Shown piece by piece: positions 51,324-58,689 of a stretch of DNA of 64,000 nucleotides. Under the pieces are notes generated by a model. It worked only from the letters and a program-made list of their open reading frames with translations, searched no databases and was not told the DNA's origin. Both the position numbers and the translations under genes were made by a program. Within the stretch, counting starts at the first letter, position 1, and every line of letters starts with the position of its first letter. The stretch covers positions 1,240,001-1,304,000 of the forward strand of contig NZ_AP017457.1 in assembly GCF_002355535.1 (NCBI RefSeq), in the 5' to 3' direction. Source of the DNA: Aurantimicrobium minutum (GTDB taxonomy: Bacteria > Actinomycetota > Actinomycetes > Actinomycetales > Microbacteriaceae).

Positions 51324-53056
51324 TTGATTTCTGGAGAAACCTCGGCCGAAAAGAGGCAATCAACTGGATAGCAGTGGTTCTTCTCCTGTTGATTCAACTC
51401 AACGGTGCGCTCTTAGTAGACTTCGATCTCAACCTCTCCGGAAAGATGCCCCTGTTTTGGCTAGCAAATGCGCTGCCTTTTGTTCCCATGGCGTTGGTTC
51501 TAGCTTTGGGAAGATTCGTGATTATTCCGCGCTTCCCATTGTCGGTGAGGCCGACGATGACACTAATCATTTTTGAAATATCTATTTTCCTCAGGCTTTT
51601 TACTTACGACTTACTACTTCAGGCATTTGGCATAACCGAAGCAAGTCAGTTTTGGGCACGCTTTGGATCAGCTCAGGCAAACCAACTCATCGTCCTTGTT
51701 GTGATCGGATATCTGGTTGCATCAGCGCAAGACTACGCACGTCAAAATGCAGAATTAGCGAGTCTGCTCGCCGTCACCAAAAGTTCTCAGCAAGAGGTTC
51801 AGAACAGACTTCTCAAACGTAAACAAGCTCTCATCAAAAACATTGAAACACAGCTCAATTCTGCACTCAACACCGTGAAGGAAACAGACTCCCTCCAAAT
51901 TGCAGAACAACTCAAGTTCGTTATTGACAGTGTGGTACGCCCCCTCAGTCACCAACTAGGTAGAGGGCAAAAAAGCGAACCTTCCACCTTTGAATATGTC
52001 CCAAAGAGCCGGATAGACATTCGCTCTTTATTGGTGCGTTCCTTCACAGACAACCCCTTCTACCCAGTGTTGTCCGTGTTGTGGATGTTCTTTCCTGTTA
52101 TGACAACGATTGCAAGCTATGGCAGTAGAAATACATTGTTGTTGTCTCTCTTGTTTTCAGGGTTGCTCTTGGGGGCACTGTTTATTGCGCGTCTGTTGTG
52201 GATGTTGCTTGTACAAAAGTTGGTGCTTCCAGCCCGAGTTGTGTGTTTCACCAGTGTTCCCCTCGTATTATCAGTGCTGATTGTGTGGTTCTTCTCTCTC
52301 ACTGCTGGGATCAACACCCTCGATAAAATCGGGATGTTGTTTTTGTACTTCTTTGCAATCGTGACAACAATCACTTTGGTTGGTACATCGCGTCGGATGC
52401 TTCGGGAAAAAAATTCAGAACTCAAAGAAGCCAACGCTGAAGTAAAGCGTGAGCTTGTAAATGAACAATCCGAAGCGCGAAGCTTTGAAGAAACAGTTTC
52501 ACGTGTTTTACACGGCCCCATTCAGGATGCAATATGGGCATCCCTGAGGCGCATTGAACAGATGGGCCCAGCGTCGAAACTCAGTTCGCGAGATCTCGAA
52601 TTCGTGCGTCAGCCAATTACCGACGCGTTGTTGCTGTTGCGGGAACCGGTATCAGAAACTCAAAACATTGAGGATTCGCTACAAGAACTTATTGAACTCT
52701 GGGGTGGCGCTGTCGACATCACCTTGAGTATTCCCCCTTCCCTGTCTCACGAAATTGAATGTTCTCCCACAACAAGTAGGGCACTTGCAGAATTACTACG
52801 CGAAGCTATTTCAAACGCCATCAGACATGGGGATGCGACAGAAGTTGTCGTTGAACTGAGATCAACTGCTGACGGCCAGGACATCCACGTCAAGGTTGTC
52901 AATAATGGGGCACCCATACCGATGACTGCAACCCCTGGACTCGGTACACAACTCCTTGATGACCTCACCCTCTCGTGGAGCAGATCGAATCACAAAAACA
53001 GCGTGATTCTCGAAGCGGTAGTGCCCTTACAAAACAACACATATCTAAACCAGTAA
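51320..53056 (+). CDS. membrane sensor histidine kinase with two membrane blocks
   Basis: 578 residues. Four or five helices (about 15-140) are followed by a cytosolic coiled coil (about 140-230), a second block of four helices (about 250-360) and another coiled coil. The phospho-acceptor is probably His398 in SRVLHGPIQDAIWASLRRIE, an HGxxQ version of the HDxxQ motif of HisKA_3 kinases. The ATPase domain has the N box LLREAISNAIRHG, VNNGAPIP and GLGTQLLDDL. The two separated membrane blocks are unusual. It ends just before a hairpin and the tRNA-end repeat. Confidence 0.85.
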   Translation: MIDFWRNLGRKEAINWIAVVLLLLIQLNGALLVDFDLNLSGKMPLFWLANALPFVPMALVLALGRFVIIPRFPLSVRPTMTLIIFEISIFLRLFTYDLLLQAFGITEASQFWARFGSAQANQLIVLVVIGYLVASAQDYARQNAELASLLAVTKSSQQEVQNRLLKRKQALIKNIETQLNSALNTVKETDSLQIAEQLKFVIDSVVRPLSHQLGRGQKSEPSTFEYVPKSRIDIRSLLVRSFTDNPFYPVLSVLWMFFPVMTTIASYGSRNTLLLSLLFSGLLLGALFIARLLWMLLVQKLVLPARVVCFTSVPLVLSVLIVWFFSLTAGINTLDKIGMLFLYFFAIVTTITLVGTSRRMLREKNSELKEANAEVKRELVNEQSEARSFEETVSRVLHGPIQDAIWASLRRIEQMGPASKLSSRDLEFVRQPITDALLLLREPVSETQNIEDSLQELIELWGGAVDITLSIPPSLSHEIECSPTTSRALAELLREAISNAIRHGDATEVVVELRSTADGQDIHVKVVNNGAPIPMTATPGLGTQLLDDLTLSWSRSNHKNSVILEAVVPLQNNTYLNQ

Positions 53057-53070
53057 GTATGGGCAAAAGA

Positions 53071-53100
53071 AAACACCTGAACAAAAGAGTTCAGGTGTTT
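53071..53100 (-). terminator. terminator beyond the tRNA-end repeat
   Basis: AAACACCTGAAC (53071-53082) pairs perfectly with GTTCAGGTGTTT (53089-53100). On the minus strand the stem is followed by TCTTTTG, a better T-tract than on the plus strand, so it reads best as a terminator for minus-strand transcription, the direction of tRNA-Ser. It can also end the kinase operon. Confidence 0.75.
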
Positions 53101-53102
53101 TC

Positions 53103-53116
53103 ATGTCAGCTGACAT
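53103..53116. repeat. 14-bp perfect palindrome
   Basis: ATGTCAGCTGACAT, three bases before the tRNA-end repeat and two bases after the terminator stem. Possible recombinase or repressor site at the islet edge. Confidence 0.45.
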
Positions 53117-53119
53117 CAC

Positions 53120-53143
53120 ATGGCGGTCCCGGTGGGATTTGAA
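53120..53143 (-). repeat. 24-bp copy of the tRNA-Ser 3' end (putative distal attachment site)
   Basis: This stretch is identical to 58526-58549, which is the 3' end of tRNA-Ser (T arm, acceptor strand, CCA). It is in the same orientation. The bases beyond it (TTCTCTTCACC) do not continue as a tRNA, so it is a detached end, not a gene. Confidence 0.8.
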
Positions 53144-53319
53144 TTCTCTTCACCCTCCAGAACAAGATTGGGCATATGTTAAGAATTGACAGGAATACAG
53201 TGTTTTTGGCGCCTTACAGCAATTTATATTCATGCAGGACCACGGTGAGACGTGCTAAGTAGCTCGTGAGCACCTTCTGAATCTTGGGCAACAATTATGG
53301 TTCCAATTTGCAGAGGCAT
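53144..53319. other. left end of the islet, no gene
   Basis: 176 AT-rich bases between the tRNA-end repeat and the first islet gene; no ORF, hairpin or RNA recognised. Confidence 0.5.
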
Positions 53320-53760
53320 TCAAGCACGTTCTGTAAACCGATTGCGGCGCGGGTGTGGATCCAAATCTGGTGCGCCCGTCATCACTTGACGAACCCCAGG
53401 GTAGTGTGGCGAAGTCTTCTGCAGCACATCCGCAAAATGCGCGTCTGAGAGTTGCTCTCTCATCGCATCGCGCCAAGCTTCCCACGTCTGGCGCGGTAAC
53501 TTGCCTTGACGTCGATGGTCAAACTCGTCTTCGCAGAGCCTGAGGTATTGCAAAATAATGAGTTCGTCTTCTGGGGTCGGCTTGCCGTCAATCACCAGCT
53601 GAGGTGACCGTCGGTCCATGATCTCCCAGTACCTCTGAACAAATGTCATCTCCATGTCGCGGTGCATTGCCGTGCTTCGCAAGAACAACTGCCACACAGC
53701 AGCAAAAACTGCGAGCAGTGTTATCGATTGAAAGATGATGCTGATGGTTTCGTTACTCAT
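53320..53760 (-). CDS. hypothetical protein with N-terminal membrane anchor
   Basis: 146 residues. One N-terminal hydrophobic helix (IIFQSITLLAVFAAVWQLFL) then a soluble helical domain with MTFVQRYWEIMDRRSPQL and CEDEFDHRRQGKLPRQTWEA. AAAGGGG lies four bases before the ATG. I do not recognise a family. It is the first gene inside the islet on the distal side. Confidence 0.7.
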   Translation of the reverse strand: MSNETISIIFQSITLLAVFAAVWQLFLRSTAMHRDMEMTFVQRYWEIMDRRSPQLVIDGKPTPEDELIILQYLRLCEDEFDHRRQGKLPRQTWEAWRDAMREQLSDAHFADVLQKTSPHYPGVRQVMTGAPDLDPHPRRNRFTERA

Positions 53761-53812
53761 GTTCCCCTTTACTTTTCGTTCTGAGTTATTGCGTACTCAA
53801 CAGTTAAGACAA

Positions 53813-53856
53813 ATATGCCCCCCATCCCGAACTTCGTTGAGAGACAGGGGGCATAT
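53813..53856. terminator. terminator between LAKTG gene and hypothetical gene
   Basis: ATATGCCCCC (53813-53822) and GGGGGCATAT (53847-53856) form a stem with a 24-base loop, 10 bp past the LAKTG stop. The plus strand continues ATTTTTATTT, the minus strand TTGTCTT. Confidence 0.65.
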
Positions 53857-53866
53857 ATTTTTATTT

Positions 53867-54742
53867 CTAGCTATTCAGAGCTTTCTTTCGGCTCAGAGCA
53901 CGAAGGACAACAAGTCCCGCGCCGAACGCAAGTAACACCGCAGAACTAACCAGGTATCCAGACGAGTCAGTTCCCGTCTTAGCGAGGACAGAAGTCCACT
54001 GTGCATAAAGCGTGGTGCTACTTCCAAATGGGTAGGAAGCGCCATCAGCATAGGCAGTTCCGGTGCCATCGGCTGCTGTGTTCCACCCGGTAAAGGTATA
54101 ACCACTGCGGGTAAACGCATTCGTACTGAGGTTTGTTGCAGTCGAAGCGGACTGAACAGCCATCGCACCACTACCACCATTGGCGTTGAAAATAACTGTG
54201 CTTGCAGGAGCTACATATCCTGTAAGCGCAACCGGATTAGAACCATTGTCGTATTGAGCAACTGGCTGAGCAGCAACGAATGTTCCTGTTACGACGTTGA
54301 GAGATGGTGCATTCGGCAAAATGACAGAGTTAGCAGCAAATGTGAACGTCCAAGTAACGTTGGCAGGCCAGTTATTTGCGTTTGAAGCAAACCCCTGGGC
54401 ATAAACATCAGAAGATCCTGAAGGAACACAGTTTGGGTTGATGCCTTGGTCCGCCGAGACGCTGACAATGCTTCCGCATTGATAATTAGTCGGTGCGGTA
54501 ACCCACGTTGCACCCATCAAGCGAACTTGGGAAGAGTTATTCGAATTACCGGCCATAGCTGTAGGTGCTGTGAAGGTCACAACAATGGGAGCCGAATTCG
54601 GCTGCCCTGCAGTGAGGGCGCCTGTGCTGGTGACCGTCACATTGGAAGTAGTCGCTGCTTGAGCCGGCGACGTGACCCCCAAGGTTGCCAATCCAGCAAC
54701 GAGGCCTGCAGCGAGTACACGAAAAATAGAGGAAGCATTCAT
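53867..54742 (-). CDS. secreted surface protein with LAKTG sorting signal
   Basis: 291 residues from the ATG at 54742, which starts a clean signal peptide (MNASSIFRVLAAGLVAGLAT, cleavage near PAQA). The frame is open 21 codons further upstream, but that would run through the operator palindrome. The body is a beta-rich domain with two cysteines, then one InlB B-repeat (VIFNANGGSGAMAV; GYTFTGWNTAADGTGTAY; STTLYAQW). LAKTG is at 253-257, then a hydrophobic helix and RALSRKKALNS. No ribosome binding site precedes the ATG, so the mRNA may be leaderless. Confidence 0.83.
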   Translation of the reverse strand: MNASSIFRVLAAGLVAGLATLGVTSPAQAATTSNVTVTSTGALTAGQPNSAPIVVTFTAPTAMAGNSNNSSQVRLMGATWVTAPTNYQCGSIVSVSADQGINPNCVPSGSSDVYAQGFASNANNWPANVTWTFTFAANSVILPNAPSLNVVTGTFVAAQPVAQYDNGSNPVALTGYVAPASTVIFNANGGSGAMAVQSASTATNLSTNAFTRSGYTFTGWNTAADGTGTAYADGASYPFGSSTTLYAQWTSVLAKTGTDSSGYLVSSAVLLAFGAGLVVLRALSRKKALNS

Positions 54743-54756
54743 GAACCAAAGATTAC

Positions 54757-54771
54757 TAGATAAATTATCTA
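54757..54771. promoter_or_regulatory. palindromic operator before the LAKTG gene
   Basis: TAGATAAATTATCTA, a perfect palindrome with a central A, 15-29 bp before the LAKTG start. Its core GATAAATTATC is identical to the palindrome at 55476-55492 on the other side of the TetR gene. Confidence 0.65.
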
Positions 54772-54801
54772 TTCTCGGTTCCTGATATTGCATTTCTTTT
54801 C

Positions 54802-55404
54802 TCAATCAGACTGGAGTGAGTTGATTACAGTTTCGACGAGTGCGATCCAGTCTTCATTCGGCACATGCTTGACCGAAATATCGTCAATAGCCCGACCGAG
54901 TGAATACGCCTGTAAGAAGACTGCAATTGCTTGAGGGCTCAACTGGGCGTTCACAAAACCTTTGGCCTGGGCGATTGCAATCGCTTCTGCCATGGCGTCG
55001 GTGACCCTCTGCTGCTCTTCCGCAAGCGCGACAGCAAATTCCTCATCTGCGGAAGCAGTACTCATTATGCGAGCTCGTTCTGCTCGTATAGGCGCGCGGC
55101 TCGGAAGCTGCGTGTATGCACTCAACTCTTTGATACGAGTCCAGTATTCATCTTTCGATTTCGCAGAGTTGGCAACTTCCATCATTGCTTGGCCGTCGGT
55201 AGCAACGTTTGCCGAAAAGCGTTGAAGCAACGTGGCCCGGATGAGACCAGAAAAGTCGCCGAAATGGTGATACAGAGAACTGCGCGCTACACCAGAAATC
55301 TTGAGGACATCGTCAACCAAGATGCCATGTGGATTAGAGCTATCCAGCATTGCAGAGACAGTGTCCATCAGCTTTTTCGCCGTGGGATGTAACTGCTGTG
55401 TCAT
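54802..55404 (-). CDS. TetR-family transcriptional regulator
   Basis: 200 residues. N-terminal helix-turn-helix VLKISGVARSSLYHHFGDFS (about residues 28-48) has the SLYHHFGD recognition pattern of TetR proteins; the rest is the helical ligand/dimer domain, with AIAVFLQAYSLGRAIDDISV near the C-terminus. It lies between two surface-protein genes and is flanked by matching palindromes, so it probably represses both. The ligand is unknown. No ribosome binding site is obvious before the ATG. Confidence 0.9.
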   Translation of the reverse strand: MTQQLHPTAKKLMDTVSAMLDSSNPHGILVDDVLKISGVARSSLYHHFGDFSGLIRATLLQRFSANVATDGQAMMEVANSAKSKDEYWTRIKELSAYTQLPSRAPIRAERARIMSTASADEEFAVALAEEQQRVTDAMAEAIAIAQAKGFVNAQLSPQAIAVFLQAYSLGRAIDDISVKHVPNEDWIALVETVINSLQSD

Positions 55405-55475
55405 GAAGAAAGCTTACGCGCTCAGCAACTAAACCTAAATAAAACGATTTTCTCCTGTAATACAAAAAGAAGAGA

Positions 55476-55492
55476 TTGGATAAATTATCCAA
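55476..55492. promoter_or_regulatory. palindromic operator before the LALTG gene
   Basis: TTGGATAAATTATCCAA, a perfect 17-bp palindrome 21-37 bp before the LALTG start, in the region divergent from tetR. TTGGAT (55476-55481) could itself be a -35, with GATATT (55499-55504) as -10 after 17 bases; that promoter would start transcription at or next to the ATG, giving a leaderless mRNA. Confidence 0.65.
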
Positions 55493-55512
55493 CTCCCAGA
55501 TATTCTGCTCGT

Positions 55513-58392
55513 ATGAGCTGGAAAAAATTTCTCACCGTCTTTGTCGCTGCCACAGTCGGGTGCATGACAGCGGTTCTTCCGATTACCGCAGCAAATGCAG
55601 CCACTTTGAGTGTCGATCCAGTAAATATGGTTCAGCCAGGTTCGACTAATACCAAACCTTTGTGGATCAGCATTAACAATCCGACGAACCCCGTTTCGAA
55701 AATCGAATTGATTTTTACTGGGGGACAAGTGCTCAACTCTGGCGCATCCGCTTCAATTGTTACTGACCTCAACGGAGCAAACTGCGGTAGCTCAGCTATC
55801 TACATGTGGTCGGGTAATGCCGTTGGAAGTGGCATTACAGGAACATGCAACAACACAACTGCAAGCCAAATAATCTGGACCTCGGGTGGAACAGCTAAAA
55901 ATGTTGGCGACAGGTTTGGATTTAACTTACCTATTGGATCACTGACGTTCGCTAGCTCTGGCCCGTACACAGTTGATATTAAGATTGACAACGTTTTGCT
56001 TCAAACATTGACCCTGACTCTTGCGACACAGTCGCAAAGCGCACTCAACGTGACGAGCACATCGGGGACCTTTGGTACACCACTAACTCTCACGACTTCG
56101 GGTGGCTCTGGAACCGGAGCGATCTCCTACTCCGTCACGAACGGCGCATCGACAACAGGCTGTGCCGTGAGTAGTGGCGTGTTGACGTCCACCTCGGCTG
56201 GAACATGCTTGGTGACGGCTACTAAGGCAGCCGACTCGTCATACTCAGCAATTTCTTCCTCCCAGACAACCGTTACCCTCGGGAAAGCGTCACGAACACT
56301 CAGTTTTGGATCCACGACAACGTACACGCTTGCTTACGGCGCAACGCAAACAGTCGTGGCCACTCCCGACAAAGGCGCTGGCGATGGCGCGGTAACCTAT
56401 TCGGTCAGTGCAGGAACAGCCTGCACGGTAGATTCATCAACCGGCCTCATTAGGGTGACTGCATCTACAGGTTCGTGTTCCGTTTCCGCATCTATAGCGC
56501 AGGGGTCCAATTACCTCGCCGCGACGACTACGACGCAAGTTATTGTCAACGGCTCGGTCAAGGCCATCACCATCACAGGAGGAAGCCCTACTGTCAATTA
56601 CGGAAGCTCCTTCAGCCCGACTGCTCTTGACATTAGCCAAGCACTTGTTGGAACTCAGGTGCTCGATTATTCTGCAGCTACCTTCACCTACACAGGGTTC
56701 AATGGTACGTCGTATGGGCCTTCAACCACGCGGCCAACCGAAGCTGGTTGGTACAAAGTATTACCTTCCAATGTGATCATCGAGACGCCTGCCAATGTCG
56801 ATACGACAGCAAACTACAACATCACGTATGCACCTGGGTCTCTCGAAATCAGGAGAGTAAGTCGCTCGCTCACATTCAACACGACTAGCGCCACTCTGTC
56901 CTACGGTGATACGCAAAGGTTTACCGCGACTGCCTCTGCGGGAGACGGCACAGTGACATATTCAACGGGTTCATCTACGGCTTGCTCAGTGGACCCTACC
57001 TCGGGTGTTGTTTCCATCACCGCTGGAACGGGAACATGCGATCTTTCTGCGTCAATAACTCAAGGAACCAATCACCTCAGCGCAACTGCACTCCCCGTAT
57101 CACTAACTGTTACCAAACGCGCATTGACAATTACCTCAAGTAGTCCCACTACGACTGTGGGTCACACCTTTACACCGTCCTTCTCAGTGACCACCGGCAC
57201 GCTCGTGAGTTCTGAGGAAATTTCGGGTGTGACGTATAACTATGAGGGAAGCGGTGGCACCACCTACGCAAATTCAACAACCGCCCCGACTGCAGTGGGC
57301 ACCTACTCAGTCACTCCCTCAAGTCCGGTATTCGCTGCGGGCTCTGCGGCAAACTATGCAGTTACCTTCACTGCGGGAACTTTAACAATCAACAACAAGT
57401 TGTCTCGAACACTTTCCTTCTCGAACACCAGCTACACCCTTGAATATGGGGATTCGCTAATTGTGGTAGCGGCTGTTTCTGGTGGCCCTTTTGATGGAAC
57501 GGTAACCTATGCGGCAGGTGCTTCTACAGCGTGCAACGTTGATCCCGCTTCTGGAAAAATCGAAGTGACTGCAGGCTCAGGATCTTGTGTCGTAACAGCA
57601 GAAATTTCTGAGGGAGTTGATTACCTCGGAGCAGCAACAAACATTCCCGTCACGGTCAGCGTTATACCTCGAGCCATCACTATTACAGCTAAAGATGAAG
57701 TTATTGACTTCGGAAATGGCATCACCCCAGGGTATGAAATTACTCGGGGGACGCTTCAGAACTCGGATGCCATTTCGGGAATGAGCTACAACTATGCCGG
57801 TGCAGGTTCGACCACTTATGCGAATTCCAGTTCAGTCCCGACTGAGGGCGGTACATATTCAGTGATTCCCTCGGCGGCAGTCTTCTCGTCAGGTTCAGCA
57901 TCAAATTATTCGCTTACCTACACCCCTGGACTGATTACTTTCAACCAATCTCGTGAAGCTGCTGCCTCTATGGACATGGCGGCATCCGTAGGAATGTATA
58001 TCGCAGGGACCGCTCTGACCTTCAATGCGAGCGGATTGCAAACTACGGCCGCTTACGATGTTGTCGTTCGTTCAACACCGCAAACTCTCGCGCGAGGGAA
58101 TGCCGTTGGTGGTTCAGTCAGTAGCACCGCCATCATTCCTGCAGGTCTTGAAGCTGGCTGGCACACAGTCACCTTTACCTCAACTGCTGCTGACGGAACA
58201 AAGGTAACTGATTCTATTTATTTCAAGCTCTCAGCCTCGGGAATTTTGCTATCAGAATCGAAGGTGATGCCGACTGAGCTCGCTCTCACCGGTTCCAACA
58301 TGACTCCAATCGTAATCTCGGGGAACGTAATCATCCTGCTTGGAGTAGCCCTAATGGCTTTCAGCCTTCACAGAAGAAGAAAGATGGCATAA
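55513..58392 (+). CDS. MBG-domain surface protein with LALTG sorting signal
   Basis: 959 residues. Signal peptide ending near ANAA, then a beta-rich N-terminal domain (about 35-175). After that, Ig-like Cys-pair repeats alternate with MBG-type repeats: SRTLSFGSTTTYTLAYG, KAITITGGSPTVNYGSSFSP, SRSLTFNTTSATLSYGDTQ, RALTITSSSPTTTVGHTFTP, SRTLSFSNTSYTLEYGDSL, RAITITAKDEVIDFGNGITP. The shared membrane-proximal domain (about 818-915) precedes LALTG at 923-927, a hydrophobic helix and RRRKMA. No ribosome binding site precedes the ATG. Likely an adhesin or matrix-binding stalk; the ligand is unknown. Confidence 0.85.
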   Translation: MSWKKFLTVFVAATVGCMTAVLPITAANAATLSVDPVNMVQPGSTNTKPLWISINNPTNPVSKIELIFTGGQVLNSGASASIVTDLNGANCGSSAIYMWSGNAVGSGITGTCNNTTASQIIWTSGGTAKNVGDRFGFNLPIGSLTFASSGPYTVDIKIDNVLLQTLTLTLATQSQSALNVTSTSGTFGTPLTLTTSGGSGTGAISYSVTNGASTTGCAVSSGVLTSTSAGTCLVTATKAADSSYSAISSSQTTVTLGKASRTLSFGSTTTYTLAYGATQTVVATPDKGAGDGAVTYSVSAGTACTVDSSTGLIRVTASTGSCSVSASIAQGSNYLAATTTTQVIVNGSVKAITITGGSPTVNYGSSFSPTALDISQALVGTQVLDYSAATFTYTGFNGTSYGPSTTRPTEAGWYKVLPSNVIIETPANVDTTANYNITYAPGSLEIRRVSRSLTFNTTSATLSYGDTQRFTATASAGDGTVTYSTGSSTACSVDPTSGVVSITAGTGTCDLSASITQGTNHLSATALPVSLTVTKRALTITSSSPTTTVGHTFTPSFSVTTGTLVSSEEISGVTYNYEGSGGTTYANSTTAPTAVGTYSVTPSSPVFAAGSAANYAVTFTAGTLTINNKLSRTLSFSNTSYTLEYGDSLIVVAAVSGGPFDGTVTYAAGASTACNVDPASGKIEVTAGSGSCVVTAEISEGVDYLGAATNIPVTVSVIPRAITITAKDEVIDFGNGITPGYEITRGTLQNSDAISGMSYNYAGAGSTTYANSSSVPTEGGTYSVIPSAAVFSSGSASNYSLTYTPGLITFNQSREAAASMDMAASVGMYIAGTALTFNASGLQTTAAYDVVVRSTPQTLARGNAVGGSVSSTAIIPAGLEAGWHTVTFTSTAADGTKVTDSIYFKLSASGILLSESKVMPTELALTGSNMTPIVISGNVIILLGVALMAFSLHRRRKMA

Positions 58393-58489
58393 AGCCTCGA
58401 TTTGAAGGAGCATTGCAAAAGGCTGACTTCCACACGACGGTCGCATTATTTCTACACAAGAGATTAATGACGCTTTAGTCCAGGCATGG

Positions 58490-58523
58490 AAAAAGACCTC
58501 CCTCGAAATGGGGAGGTCTTTTT
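58490..58523 (-). terminator. terminator of tRNA-Ser and the LALTG gene
   Basis: AAAAAGACCTCCC (58490-58502) pairs perfectly with GGGAGGTCTTTTT (58511-58523). It sits three bases from the tRNA CCA end and works in both directions. Confidence 0.88.
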
Positions 58524-58526
58524 CAA

Positions 58527-58616
58527 TGGCGGTCCCGGTGGGATTTGAACCCACGGTACGCTTTCACGTACACAACTTTTCGAGAGTTGCACCTTCGGCC
58601 GCTCGGACACGGAACC
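58527..58616 (-). tRNA. tRNA-Ser (anticodon CGA)
   Basis: The minus strand folds as a 90-nt class II tRNA. The acceptor stem GGTTCCG/CGGGACC has discriminator G and encoded CCA. The anticodon stem CAACT/AGTTG encloses CTCGAAA, giving CGA, which reads UCG serine codons. The long variable arm GTACGTGAAAGCGTAC is the serine hallmark, and the T arm has GTTCAAATC. Its 3' end is duplicated at 53120-53143. Confidence 0.96.
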
Positions 58617-58689
58617 AGTAGTAAAGAGTTTACGCACAGCTTGCGCACGCCACCAATCCACTGTCCGCCGCCACAGCTAGGCTGTCCGC

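Larger units (their letters stand above)
53120..58549. mobile_element. putative tRNA-Ser-associated genomic islet (no integrase)
   Basis: A 5.4-kb segment bounded by direct 24-bp repeats of the tRNA-Ser 3' end. The intact tRNA lies at one end and the islet extends away from its 3' end, the geometry left by site-specific integration into tRNA genes. Cargo: a small membrane protein, an LAKTG protein, a TetR regulator and an LALTG protein. No integrase or other mobility gene is visible, so it would be a decayed or trans-mobilised element. Confidence 0.6.

Noticed and set aside
53120-53143. A second tRNA-Ser gene
   Set aside because: Only the 3' 24 bases match; the anticodon arm, D arm and 5' acceptor strand are absent, so it is an attachment-site-like repeat.
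42464-58392. CRISPR array or phage genes in the accessory region
   Set aside because: Repeats there are coding repeats of surface domains; no regularly spaced short direct repeats and no phage structural, integrase or transposase genes were found.
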